Below are positions 30,533 to 40,142 of a stretch of DNA of 64,000 nucleotides, in pieces. The notes under the pieces are model-generated. The model ran no database searches. It saw nothing but the letters and a program-made list of their open reading frames with translations, and had not been told where the DNA came from. Made by a program: the position numbers and the translations under genes. The stretch lies in NCBI RefSeq assembly GCF_008973715.1, contig NZ_WBOL01000001.1, forward strand, positions 62,001 through 126,000, in the 5' to 3' direction. Within the stretch, counting starts at the first letter, position 1. Each line of letters starts with the position of its first letter. The DNA is from Nitrincola schmidtii (GTDB lineage Bacteria; Pseudomonadota; Gammaproteobacteria; Pseudomonadales; Balneatricaceae).

Positions 30533-33500
30533 TCAGCCTGCGGTGTGAATACAGGTTCGAGCGAGATCATACAACTCTCTGACGGCCACTGTATACATTG
30601 CATAGTCTTGAGTTTTAGCGGATTTAAGATCATCAAGCACTTTATCCCAACGCTCAAGTAAAGGTTGATTCAACGCGACCCACTGCTCCAGTAGTGACGT
30701 AGCATCGGATTTATCAGCTTGTCCCAATTTTAATACTGAAGCCATGAGAGCTCGTTGATGCCAATCTAAATCGTCACGGAAGGCATCACGCGCTAATGCT
30801 TGCCAGTAGTTCTCTACCGTTAGATCATTGAGCTGATTGGCAAACCAATGCAACTCTAGCCGCTCACCTAAGCCAAAGAAAGCGAGTGCGGCACGCTGCA
30901 TATCCACTTTTTCTTCACGTGCAACCTCAATGACAGCTAAGGCAGAGAAAAGAATATTGGAACCAGCAACCACTTTCGCCAGATCTGCAGGAACACCAGC
31001 ATCGGTATAGCGTTGATAAGCAGTTTCCCATTGCGACTTAGGCTCGCCACAGAGTAACTCGCCTAAATTCTCAGCAACCTGCTGCAATGGCTTAGCAAAG
31101 ACGCTGATTTCTTGTTCACATTCCACCCCACCACGACGATTACGCAAGAACCAGCGTGTTGCGTGGCGAACAAGGTATTGTAGACGTTCCATCATTTCTA
31201 ATTGAATGGATGCATCTACTTGATAATCGAGTAACTCAATTTCTTTCCATAACTCTCTAATGCGGAAGGTATCACGAACCAATACATAAGCACGCGTTAA
31301 GGTTTCGATGTTACTACCTGTAGAGACGGTCAGGCGATCCGCAAAGTTGATACCCATCAAGTTAACGATTTCGTTGGCAACTTGAGTCGATACAATTTCA
31401 CGAACGAGGCGATGTCCTTTCAGTTCCTCACCGAACTTTTCGCGCATCTGTTTAGGAAAGGCAGTGACCAGTTCTTGCGCAACATAAGGATCGCTGGGTA
31501 ACTCAGTATCTAACAAACGCTCTTTTAGATCTGCTTTACTATAAGAAACCAGCACGGATAGCTCTGGACGACTAAGTCCTTTTCCTGCCAACCGCTGCTC
31601 TTCAATAAACTCGTCTGAAGGAATGTACTCCAGCTTACGATTCAGCTTGCCTTGTGCTTCTAGCTTGCTGATAAAGCGTTGATATTCAGAGATAGAAACT
31701 AACGAACGACGTTCAGCCAAGGTCAGTGCCTGAACCTGACGATAGTTGTTTTTCAATACCAGCGAAGAGACTTCGTCAGTCATTTCAACCAGCAACTTAT
31801 TTCTCTGCTTGAGGGTCATATCCCCTGCTGCAACTAAACCATTCAGTAGTATCTTGATGTTAACCTCATGGTCAGAGCAGTCGACACCACCGGCATTATC
31901 AATAAAGTCGGTATTCAGACGACCGCCATTACGAGCGTACTCCATACGACCCATTTGCGTCATACCGAGGTTACCACCCTCGCCAATCACTCGGCACTGA
32001 AGGTCACAGCCGTTGACACGTAAACCATCGTTTGCCTTGTCACCGACATCTGCATGGCTTTCATGACTGGCTTTGATGTAGGTACCGATACCACCGTTCC
32101 ACAATAGATCAAACTGCGATTTCAATATCGCAGAGATAAGATCTGTCGGTGTCATCTGAGCATTGCTGACACCTAACATTTTTTTCATTTCAGGCGTTAA
32201 TTTAATCGACTTAGCTGAACGCTCAAATAAACCACCACCTTTAGAAATTAAGGATGCGTCGTAATCATTCCAGCCGGAACGTGGTAGTTTGAATAAGCGA
32301 TCACGTTCAGCAAAGCTTGCTGCGGGATCTGGATCTGGATCGATAAAAATATGCAGATGGTTAAACGCTGCAATCAGTTTAATCTGATTCGACAACAACA
32401 TACCGTTACCAAACACGTCACCTGACATATCGCCGATACCCACCACGGTAAAGGGTTCTGTGCGGGTGTTATGGCCCAGTTCACGGAAATGACGTTCGAC
32501 CGAGACCCATGCGCCTTTGGCGGTAATCCCCATTTTCTTGTGGTCATACCCTTGGCTTCCACCCGAAGCAAAGGCATCACCTAACCAGAAATTGTATTCT
32601 GCCGCGATACCGTTCGCGATATCAGAGAAGGTTGCTGTTCCTTTGTCGGCAGCAACAACCAGATAGGTATCATCCTCATCGTGACGAACGACTCTTTGCG
32701 GAGGAGCCACATCGCCTTCGACAAGATTATCGGTGATATCTAAAAGCGCACTGATAAACATTTTGTAGCAGTTTATGCCCTCTTCCAACCACTCGTCACG
32801 GGTCATGCCAGAATGCAGTTTCTTAGCAACAAAGCCACCTTTCGCACCAACGGGAACGATCACGGCGTTCTTTACCTGCTGCGCTTTTACCAAGCCCAAC
32901 ACTTCTGTTCTGAAGTCTTCGTTACGATCTGACCAACGCAAACCACCACGGGCCACTTTACCACCACGAAGATGGACACCTTCAACACGAGGCGAGAACA
33001 CAAATATCTCAAACATCGGTCTAGGCTGAGGAATATCTGGAATATTGGCCGGTGACAATTTGAATGAGATGTAAGACTTATGCTTACCCTCTTTGAGTTG
33101 GAAGAAATTGGTTCTCAAGGTCGCTTTAATCAAGATCAGATATTCACGAATCACCTGATCTTCGTTTAAGCTGGCGACACTCTCAAGAGCTTCTTGAATG
33201 CGTTGTTCAATCGCGTCCTCGATTTTTGCATCGGCTTTATCTGGGTCAAAGCGAGCATTAAAGAGATTGACTAACTCTCTTGAGATGCCAACATGATTGT
33301 TCATCGCAGCGATAACCGCTTCGGTACTGATCGGGAAACGTATCTGCTTCATGTAAGCAGCATAGGCGCGAAGCACCTTAACTTGTCGCCATCCCAGACC
33401 TGCACCTAATACCAGCTTGTTAAAGTCATCACTGGTACAGTTGCCACGCCAAATATTTAAGAAGGCATCTTCAAAGGTTTCTTGAAGCGCTTCTATTGAA

Positions 33501-35365
33501 GCATGCTGCTGGCCGCTGTAACGTAGGTTGAAGTCGTGAATCCAGATGGTTTTCTCATCTGTTTTGATTTCGTATGGATGTTCATCCATGACGCGCAAAC
33601 CGAGGTTTTCCAATATCGGAAGCACATCTGACAAGGGTAGCGAGTTACCATAGTGGAAGAGTTTAAAGTTTAATTCATCGTCTTCACGATCTAATGCACG
33701 GTAAAAACTTAATGCGATGGGATTATCTTCACTCATGCTTCGCATGTGCTGGATATCAATAACCGCCGTTCGTGTAGAAAAGTGGGCACGATAACTGGCC
33801 GGAAAACCGCCATTAAAATGATTAAAACTATGTATTCCCTTCTCTTCACCTAGAGAATCAGTCAGCGCTGCAAACAGGTCTTCATCCCAACTACGAGCCG
33901 CTTCACGGATTTGATGCTCAATATCTGCGACGTCGAATTGCTCTATCACTGCTTGCTCATCATCTGCATTACGCAGGTTAAATTGCGTACGTGCCAAAAT
34001 AGATTCTGAGAAATAGGTGGTAAATTCAGCTAGCTCACATTTTAGTGAGCGCTTTAAAATATTTTCAGCACGTAGACGGAACTCAGTACTATAAATCTCA
34101 CGTGGTACATAAACTAATGCAGAGAAGTAATGACCTTGTTGATCACGACGAACAAACACACGAATTTGACGACGCTCACGAATTTCTAGAATGCCCATAG
34201 CCATTGACGTAAGTTCGTCAGCCTGCATCTGGAACAGCTCATCTCTTGGAAAGGTGTCCAGAATTTGAAGCAACTGCTTCCAATCATGACCATGCTCTAC
34301 AAAACCTGCATTGGCCAACACGGTATTAATCTTGTTTCTGATAACCGGAATACTGCGGGGTGAATGCATGTAGACTGAGGAGGTGTATAGACCTAAAAAT
34401 CTAACTTCACCGATTAGATTGCCTTTCTCATCAAAACGTTTGAAGCCGATATAATCTGGGTATGCTGGACGGTGCACACGCGACTTAGCCGCCGCTTTTG
34501 AAAAGCTGATCAGATCTGGAAGCAGTGTATGCTGATCTGCATTGAGGTTGTCCGCATCGAGGAATTTTTCTCGGCACTCTTTATTACAGTCCCTTAATAA
34601 GCCGAGGCCAGATCCATCAACCGTTTCTAAGGATTGCTGTTTGCCTGATTTTTTCAGATCAAACATTTCGTAGCCAAGAAAGGTAAAGTTACCTTGCATC
34701 CACTCCAGAAACGCAGTCGCTTCTGCGAGGTCTTTTTTCTCTAGGGTCGAACCCACTTTTTTAAGATGCGCTAACTGCTCGGAGACAGCATCGAGCATGG
34801 GCTTAAAGTCTTCAACAGAGGCACGCACTTCATCAAGAACAGCCAAAAGCTCAGTTCGTATCTGTTCTAGTTTTGCAGCATCGGTATGACGATCAACTTC
34901 TATCGCTACAACTGATTCAGATTGTCCCTGAGCCTTGTTAAATCCTGTTAGTGCGCCTTTGGCATCACGTTGTGCATTCAGAACAACATTATTAATGGCA
35001 TGTATAGATAAGTCTTGACGATTTAACTCCATACGTAAGGAGTCGATAATAAAGGGGCGATCAGTAGAGACAACGGCGATGACGGTATGGGTTGATTGCC
35101 ACCCATGTCTCTCATAGTCAGGATTGAAAACCTTAATCCGGGGCACATCACTGGGGGCTTCTTGAATAAACTCCCACATATCTAAGGTAGCACCTAGCAA
35201 GTCATCCTGACGCCATTTTTGTAGATCCATCTCTGGAGTATTTCGATAATAACTTTCAACAAACTGATTCAAAAGCTCTGCTTTACTGTCTGCCAAGCGC
35301 TTACGAATATCAGCTTTTAGACGTTCCAGTAGCGTTTCCTTTGATTCCGCAACGTTAAGGGGCAT
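30533..35365 (-). CDS. gdhB: NAD-specific glutamate dehydrogenase, large (about 180 kDa) class
   Basis: The enzyme deaminates glutamate to 2-oxoglutarate with NAD, a catabolic step feeding the TCA cycle. With the ATG at 35365 (MPLNVAESKETLL) it has 1610 residues, normal for the L-GDH-180 class; GAGAAAG lies upstream, and an in-frame ATG at 35422 would add 19 residues. A long N-terminal regulatory part with ACT-like stretches precedes the catalytic core (about 800-1200), where LRGGKVARGGLRWSDR, VPVGAKGGFV with the catalytic Lys, and GDMSGDVFGNGML are visible. The C-terminal helical region completes the class. Confidence 0.96.
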   Translation of the reverse strand: MPLNVAESKETLLERLKADIRKRLADSKAELLNQFVESYYRNTPEMDLQKWRQDDLLGATLDMWEFIQEAPSDVPRIKVFNPDYERHGWQSTHTVIAVVSTDRPFIIDSLRMELNRQDLSIHAINNVVLNAQRDAKGALTGFNKAQGQSESVVAIEVDRHTDAAKLEQIRTELLAVLDEVRASVEDFKPMLDAVSEQLAHLKKVGSTLEKKDLAEATAFLEWMQGNFTFLGYEMFDLKKSGKQQSLETVDGSGLGLLRDCNKECREKFLDADNLNADQHTLLPDLISFSKAAAKSRVHRPAYPDYIGFKRFDEKGNLIGEVRFLGLYTSSVYMHSPRSIPVIRNKINTVLANAGFVEHGHDWKQLLQILDTFPRDELFQMQADELTSMAMGILEIRERRQIRVFVRRDQQGHYFSALVYVPREIYSTEFRLRAENILKRSLKCELAEFTTYFSESILARTQFNLRNADDEQAVIEQFDVADIEHQIREAARSWDEDLFAALTDSLGEEKGIHSFNHFNGGFPASYRAHFSTRTAVIDIQHMRSMSEDNPIALSFYRALDREDDELNFKLFHYGNSLPLSDVLPILENLGLRVMDEHPYEIKTDEKTIWIHDFNLRYSGQQHASIEALQETFEDAFLNIWRGNCTSDDFNKLVLGAGLGWRQVKVLRAYAAYMKQIRFPISTEAVIAAMNNHVGISRELVNLFNARFDPDKADAKIEDAIEQRIQEALESVASLNEDQVIREYLILIKATLRTNFFQLKEGKHKSYISFKLSPANIPDIPQPRPMFEIFVFSPRVEGVHLRGGKVARGGLRWSDRNEDFRTEVLGLVKAQQVKNAVIVPVGAKGGFVAKKLHSGMTRDEWLEEGINCYKMFISALLDITDNLVEGDVAPPQRVVRHDEDDTYLVVAADKGTATFSDIANGIAAEYNFWLGDAFASGGSQGYDHKKMGITAKGAWVSVERHFRELGHNTRTEPFTVVGIGDMSGDVFGNGMLLSNQIKLIAAFNHLHIFIDPDPDPAASFAERDRLFKLPRSGWNDYDASLISKGGGLFERSAKSIKLTPEMKKMLGVSNAQMTPTDLISAILKSQFDLLWNGGIGTYIKASHESHADVGDKANDGLRVNGCDLQCRVIGEGGNLGMTQMGRMEYARNGGRLNTDFIDNAGGVDCSDHEVNIKILLNGLVAAGDMTLKQRNKLLVEMTDEVSSLVLKNNYRQVQALTLAERRSLVSISEYQRFISKLEAQGKLNRKLEYIPSDEFIEEQRLAGKGLSRPELSVLVSYSKADLKERLLDTELPSDPYVAQELVTAFPKQMREKFGEELKGHRLVREIVSTQVANEIVNLMGINFADRLTVSTGSNIETLTRAYVLVRDTFRIRELWKEIELLDYQVDASIQLEMMERLQYLVRHATRWFLRNRRGGVECEQEISVFAKPLQQVAENLGELLCGEPKSQWETAYQRYTDAGVPADLAKVVAGSNILFSALAVIEVAREEKVDMQRAALAFFGLGERLELHWFANQLNDLTVENYWQALARDAFRDDLDWHQRALMASVLKLGQADKSDATSLLEQWVALNQPLLERWDKVLDDLKSAKTQDYAMYTVAVRELYDLARTCIHTAG

Positions 35366-35473
35366 ATCTTTCTCTCTTTTTTTAGTTTTTGCTATGGGTA
35401 TACACAATGGATCATTGCGCATTGAATAGCCTTTCCTGATAATGAGTTAAAACTAACTACTACTTAAGACTAT

Positions 35474-36877
35474 ATGATCAGGTCCGTTACGCAAGGTATA
35501 TCGATTGCTTTTGTACTTTTTTTTTACTGTGCAACCCTCAGTGCAGAGGTTCGAGTTAACCAGCCAATTCAATTAGTGGTCGAAACGGATAGAAATCAGT
35601 TATATCAATATTCTCAATTGATAGTGACTTTACATATATTTCATGAGGAACCTTTACCGGAAACTGTCGATATTATTCCTCCACAATTAGAGGAAGGGCG
35701 TGTTCGTACGTTGGGTTTACCTTACACGCGCATGGAAGCAGGCCCTAGCGATTACGATTTTCACACGACACAAAGCTATGCACTCTTCCCTGATCAAGTG
35801 GGTGAGCTTGTCAGCACGGGTCCTAGCATCAGGTTTCCATCAACCTTTAATAACGGATCACAAGTCTTAACCGCAGATATCCCAGCCGTGAATGTGATCG
35901 CGAAACCCGATGGTTTTGAATCCTTGATAAGTGAAAACCTCATTTTGAGTGATACCACTCATCAGTTAAGTAATGCCGAATTAGGCTTTATTCGACGTGT
36001 TTCTGTGACGGCAGTCGGCACCCTGCCTCATCAATTACCCGATAGAATACTCGACCCCCTAGATCGACAAGATTACCGTTTAATCGAGCGCTTCATTGAT
36101 GAGTTTCACTCGCGCCAAGGTGTCACCAGTCTTTTGCAAGAGCTGTGGCATGTTACCCCCACTGCCAGTGCTTCTTCTTCTCAACCCGTCAGTTCCGTCA
36201 TCTGGTGGGATACCGAAACGCAAACGTTAAGGCAGTCTCATACACCACCCCCCACTTTGGGAACAGCCGAACTATTAGAGGAAGTTATCGCAACTCAAGC
36301 AGCTCCGACAGCCACAGAGACTCCTACAAACGTTCAAACAGTCAATCTATCGACCACACAACAAAGCACACCTTTTTGGCTGCAAGTCGCGATAGGCTTC
36401 ACTCTATTAACCGTCGTATCGCTAGCAATATTAGCTGGATTTAAGTTTCAATTGGGAAGAAATACTAGCAATAAGAGAGCAAACGCTTCTTTAAAAAACG
36501 GGCTAAAGCAATCAGCTAAAACTAATGATCCTAAGGGAACAGCGGCAAAACCTAGCTCAAGGCAAGCGGAAAAAATAACGGATACTCACTCACTGAAAGC
36601 CAATGCCGAACTTCATGCCTTTCAAGGATTAATGTCAGCTTGCCAACAAAATGCTTGTCATCAAGCTAGAACAGCCATTGTTTTATGGGCTGCTTGTTTT
36701 TGGCCAGAAAAACGTATTACCCATACGGAATCCATTTATCAAGCTAATGTAAGTCAAACGTTAAATTACCTACTGTTAGATCTAGAGCATCATATCAAGC
36801 AGTCTCAAGAATCTGCTTGGCGCGGTGATCTCTTGCTAGAGGCTGTCAAAACCTTGCGCCGACGCAGATTCAAATAG
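35474..36877 (+). CDS. BatD-like membrane-anchored protein
   Basis: The 467-residue protein has a signal peptide (about 1-24), a periplasmic region with the BatD-type start EVRVNQPIQLVVETDRNQLYQY(written up to the first strand) and beta-rich repeats, a low-complexity Thr/Pro/Ser linker (about 260-305), one membrane segment near 307-328, and a basic cytoplasmic tail. BatD proteins belong to Bat/aerotolerance operons with MoxR and von Willebrand proteins, but none of those genes is adjacent here. It is divergent from the large gdh gene with a 108-base gap. Family assignment is moderate; function is unknown. Confidence 0.65.
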   Translation: MIRSVTQGISIAFVLFFYCATLSAEVRVNQPIQLVVETDRNQLYQYSQLIVTLHIFHEEPLPETVDIIPPQLEEGRVRTLGLPYTRMEAGPSDYDFHTTQSYALFPDQVGELVSTGPSIRFPSTFNNGSQVLTADIPAVNVIAKPDGFESLISENLILSDTTHQLSNAELGFIRRVSVTAVGTLPHQLPDRILDPLDRQDYRLIERFIDEFHSRQGVTSLLQELWHVTPTASASSSQPVSSVIWWDTETQTLRQSHTPPPTLGTAELLEEVIATQAAPTATETPTNVQTVNLSTTQQSTPFWLQVAIGFTLLTVVSLAILAGFKFQLGRNTSNKRANASLKNGLKQSAKTNDPKGTAAKPSSRQAEKITDTHSLKANAELHAFQGLMSACQQNACHQARTAIVLWAACFWPEKRITHTESIYQANVSQTLNYLLLDLEHHIKQSQESAWRGDLLLEAVKTLRRRRFK

Positions 36878-36879
36878 GT

Positions 36880-37746
36880 TCAGACCAGATTTTTGAGTGC
36901 TGACTCCAATCTTGGGTAATTGAAAGAAAAACCTGATTTTGTTAGTGCAACCGGTTTAACGCACTGCCCTTCAAGCAATAACTCGCTAGCTTCACCAAGC
37001 ATTAACTTCATTGTGAATGCTGGAACTCTGAAGAAAGCAGGTCGATGCAATGCTTTACCTAAGGTTTTAGAAAACACTTCGTTGGTGACTGGCTCTGGAG
37101 CAGTCAGATTAAAGGGTCCGGATAATTCCGGGCGATCAAGTAACCAACCAATGGCCGCCACTTCATCATCGATATGAATCCATGACATCCATTGTTTACC
37201 GGAAGCAATAGGTCCACCCAGCCCAAATCTAAAGGGCGGTAACATTTTCTTTAATGCCCCTTCTTTAGCACCTAACACCACGCCGGTTCGAATTAAACAC
37301 ACTCTAACACCCAAGGCTTCTGCTTTAAGGGCTTCTGCTTCCCAGTCCGCACAGAGTTGATGGGTAAAACCTTTGATAGGAGTGGAATTTTCATCTAGCT
37401 CACCTGAGGCTTGACTACCGTAATAGCCAATGGCAGAACCACTGATCAGGGTTTTAGGTTGTTGCTGCTGTTTTGCCATCCATTCCACTAGGCTTTTGGT
37501 GGTTTGAATACGGCTATCTCTAAGCAGCTGCTTTCGCTCGGGCGACCAGCGCTTATCAACGATACCAGCACCGGCAAGGTTGATGACGGCATCAATCGGT
37601 TCTTTAATATCGTCGAGTTGCTTTACCCAATTCGTTTTTGATGAAGATTGACGTGACCAAATGACGACTTGATCACCCCTTGATGTTAAGGTTTTTTCCA
37701 GTGCTTGACCGATAAAACCACTCCCTCCGGAGATCAAGATACGCAT
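36880..37746 (-). CDS. TIGR01777 family NAD(P)-dependent epimerase (YfcH-like)
   Basis: This 288-residue atypical short-chain dehydrogenase has the N-terminal Rossmann motif ISGGSGFIGQAL (5-16), NLAGAGIVDKRW (about 77), the active-site region SGSAIGYYGSQ (about 104), and a C-terminal DUF1731 segment (about 240-285). Such proteins are often called nucleoside-diphosphate sugar epimerases, but the true substrate is unknown. It ends 2 bases from the end of the convergent BatD-like gene. Confidence 0.92.
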   Translation of the reverse strand: MRILISGGSGFIGQALEKTLTSRGDQVVIWSRQSSSKTNWVKQLDDIKEPIDAVINLAGAGIVDKRWSPERKQLLRDSRIQTTKSLVEWMAKQQQQPKTLISGSAIGYYGSQASGELDENSTPIKGFTHQLCADWEAEALKAEALGVRVCLIRTGVVLGAKEGALKKMLPPFRFGLGGPIASGKQWMSWIHIDDEVAAIGWLLDRPELSGPFNLTAPEPVTNEVFSKTLGKALHRPAFFRVPAFTMKLMLGEASELLLEGQCVKPVALTKSGFSFNYPRLESALKNLV

Positions 37747-37860
37747 TTAATTTTCTCCTACATTTTTTTATATATAAATTAGTACGTATTTGCTAAATTA
37801 CCAGATTGCAAATTGCATCAATATGTTACGACTTTTCTGAACTGATCAGGTATCAAGTCC

Positions 37861-39000
37861 ATGCAGGCAGACAAATCCATTACAGATGAGAACAAAGAGC
37901 TAAGGCAACGCGTTAATATTTTGCATCATAAGGCAGAGCGCAACGAGCAACTGTTGAAAGCTTTTTTTGCTGCTGAGCTGGAGCTCCTCTCTTGTGTCAC
38001 GCTAGCTGAGTTACTTGATTACCTTCTCAATCATTTCAAAGAAAAATTTTCACTCTGCAGCATTACATTAATGCTGCTTGATCCAGAGGATGCTGTGCAA
38101 GAATTACTGGATGGCTCTGATCGCTTCAATCATTTTGAAGGGCTCAACCTTATACCTAATCCACAAACCCTGCACACGCTCTTCCCAGAGGTTCAGCCCT
38201 ACTGCGGTGAAGCTGACAACATCATTCGCGATAACTGTTTTCCTACTACTAACGCTACTATTCATGTGTCTGTTCAGTCATGCGCCCTCCTGCCGTTGGT
38301 TAGAGAAAACTGCTTAATTGGCGCGCTTTGCCTCGGCAGCTCTGACCCTCAGCGCTATAACCACCTGCTACGTTTCGATTATGTTTCACATCTAGCCTCT
38401 GTCGTTGCCGTTTGTATTGAAAACGCTATCAGCCGCGAAACTTTGCAAAGACTCAGTAGTATGGACTCTTTGACAAGAGCGTTAAATCGAAGAGCTTTCA
38501 GTCAACAATTACTTAGAGAAATTAAGCGCTGCAGCCGAACAGGTGAACCTATGGCGTGCATATTATTGGATATTGATCATTTCAAACCGGTCAATGATAC
38601 CCATGGGCATCTCAGCGGCGATAAAATACTGCGCGATATGGCGCAAGTGCTGAAAGACAATCTTCGCGATACAGACAGTATTGCTCGATATGGCGGTGAA
38701 GAATTTGCTATTCTTCTACCAGGCTGCGCTGAAGCTGAAGCAATTCAGGTAACAGAAAATCTTCGAATAGCGATCTGTAATACTGCCTTTACGGGGCATT
38801 TAGGTGAGCCCATTTCGATTACTGCATCGCTAGGTATTACAATCTGTGAACAGGGTCATACAACGACTCTGGAAGTCACCAAACTCTCTGAGAGCCTGAT
38901 CCAAACTGCTGACCAAGCTCTCTATGTAGGTAAACGAAATGGTCGCAATCAAGTGCGATTTCAATCGTTAGATACAAACCTCCCCGCTACACCGCGCTAA
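37861..39000 (+). CDS. Diguanylate cyclase with DUF484/GAF-like sensor
   Basis: The protein has 379 residues. The N-terminal half (about 10-200) contains a coiled-coil-like start (ENKELRQRVNILHHKAERNE) and a GAF/DUF484-like sensor. The C-terminal GGDEF domain starts DSLTRALNRRAF (about 202), has DIDHFKPVNDTHGH for metal and GTP, and an intact RYGGEEF signature with an RDTD inhibitory site five residues earlier. It should therefore make c-di-GMP and be product-inhibited. No membrane segment is visible. Its 3' end overlaps the convergent hemerythrin gene by 14 bases. Confidence 0.93.
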   Translation: MQADKSITDENKELRQRVNILHHKAERNEQLLKAFFAAELELLSCVTLAELLDYLLNHFKEKFSLCSITLMLLDPEDAVQELLDGSDRFNHFEGLNLIPNPQTLHTLFPEVQPYCGEADNIIRDNCFPTTNATIHVSVQSCALLPLVRENCLIGALCLGSSDPQRYNHLLRFDYVSHLASVVAVCIENAISRETLQRLSSMDSLTRALNRRAFSQQLLREIKRCSRTGEPMACILLDIDHFKPVNDTHGHLSGDKILRDMAQVLKDNLRDTDSIARYGGEEFAILLPGCAEAEAIQVTENLRIAICNTAFTGHLGEPISITASLGITICEQGHTTTLEVTKLSESLIQTADQALYVGKRNGRNQVRFQSLDTNLPATPR

Positions 39001-39538
39001 CTTCTTGAATCATTGCCTTATAAATTTCTCGGTAGTTTTCACCCTGCTTCTCTCCGAATAACGGATCTTCGTGCTGAGGCAAATTCTTTTCCAGAACTAT
39101 CCAGTCATCTGCAGTGGAGATTGCATTGATCTTAGGAAAAATGGCTTGTTCTTCAAAATTGATATGTGCCCGTTCACGCTGTACAAAGTTTTCAAGACGC
39201 TGAATAAATTCAGCCATAGGAATGACCGCATCATGCATCACTGCATCGACGGTTTCCGTCACTTCACGTGAAAGTTGCTTCAAATCGACATGCTGTGCTT
39301 CACAGGCTTTTAGATCTTTATCTAGATTAGTATCACGCAATTCGAAGTAGTGATACATATGGTCTTCGCGGGGATGATGGCTTTGGTCGGCATAATTACC
39401 GATATATTCAACCAACTCAGAGAGAAGCTGGAAGTTAGGTGAATCACCTTCTTTAAGCTTCTGGATTTTCATCTCCAGCACTTCTAAAAGTCGACTCAGA
39501 TTGATGTGATCTTGATGCAATTGCTCTAATATAGTCAT
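38987..39538 (-). CDS. Hemerythrin HHE-domain protein
   Basis: This 183-residue protein folds as a diiron-binding four-helix bundle. The ligand pattern is visible: HQDHINL in helix 1, SHHPREDHMYHYFE (about residue 54), and ERAHINFEEQAIFP (about 125). Such proteins sense or store oxygen, or handle nitric oxide and iron. An FNR/ANR-type site is centred about 41 bases upstream of a predicted start, suggesting induction when oxygen is low. The gene converges on, and overlaps by 14 bases, the GGEEF cyclase gene. Confidence 0.92.
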   Translation of the reverse strand: MTILEQLHQDHINLSRLLEVLEMKIQKLKEGDSPNFQLLSELVEYIGNYADQSHHPREDHMYHYFELRDTNLDKDLKACEAQHVDLKQLSREVTETVDAVMHDAVIPMAEFIQRLENFVQRERAHINFEEQAIFPKINAISTADDWIVLEKNLPQHEDPLFGEKQGENYREIYKAMIQEVSAV

Positions 39539-39570
39539 CTCACTGTCTCCTGAAAGGTCATGAGTTTCAC

Positions 39571-39611
39571 TATATACCGCAGTTGCAACAAATGCAGTTG
39601 ATCAATATCAA
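39571..39611 (-). promoter_or_regulatory. FNR/ANR-type site and -10 box upstream of the hemerythrin gene
   Basis: TTGATCAATATCAA (39598-39611) fits the FNR consensus TTGAT-N4-ATCAA perfectly. A TATATA -10 candidate lies at 39571-39576, placing the box centre near -40.5, close to the -41.5 used by class II FNR-activated promoters. Confidence 0.75.
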
Positions 39612-39649
39612 TTAAATCGACATTGATCCACTGCAATTAGTCATAAATC

Positions 39650-40036
39650 TTAACGAAATAGCTCGTCATCAAATGGATCAAGTGGATTTTCTAGCAGGCT
39701 ATCTTCACGAAAATAAAGAACACGACCTTCTAATTTCAAACCCTTAGAGCTGAACCAACGTTCATTTTCTTCCAAAGACTCCTCTGCACGACTAACGGAA
39801 TACCATGCACGAATAATTCGGTAGAAATAATGTGCAAAAAGTGCAGCCGAAGCACCCAAGAAGAAGTCAGAACCCATCGCAAAGAGAATGATGATCAAAG
39901 CAACAATCCAAACGCGACTGCGCTTTGCTTCTTTCACCGCTTCTTTAGCGACGCTGAGCTGTTCTTGGCACTTAAGTGCACGACGAAAATTTTGCTGTAA
40001 GTCAAACTTTTGGTCGGTCGGTAGAAATTTTTGCAT
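39650..40036 (-). CDS. Uncharacterised small membrane protein
   Basis: I do not recognise this 128-residue protein. It has a helical, lysine-rich N-terminal part (about 10-42), one long or two short hydrophobic segments at about 43-78 (VWIVALIIILFAMGSDFFLG and on), and an acidic tail ending LDPFDDELFR. Both ends are probably cytoplasmic if two helices are formed. It lies between pepN and the hemerythrin gene on the same strand, with gaps above 100 bases on both sides, so it is probably transcribed on its own. Coding character is good, but no family can be named. Confidence 0.6.
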   Translation of the reverse strand: MQKFLPTDQKFDLQQNFRRALKCQEQLSVAKEAVKEAKRSRVWIVALIIILFAMGSDFFLGASAALFAHYFYRIIRAWYSVSRAEESLEENERWFSSKGLKLEGRVLYFREDSLLENPLDPFDDELFR

Positions 40037-40096
40037 TCTCTTTTCCTGACTGTTTTATTTTATAAATTTTGAATAGAGTATATCCGAGGCTGTGCT

Positions 40097-40116
40097 AGGG
40101 ATCGAGCCTGATCCCT
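40097..40116 (-). terminator. Small stem-loop after pepN, possible terminator
   Basis: AGGGATC (40097-40103) pairs with GATCCCT (40110-40116) around a 6-base loop, 26 bases after the pepN stop. There is no T-tract on the minus strand, so the assignment is weak. Confidence 0.35.
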
Positions 40117-40142
40117 ACAACCTTTGACTAAAGACACTACTT

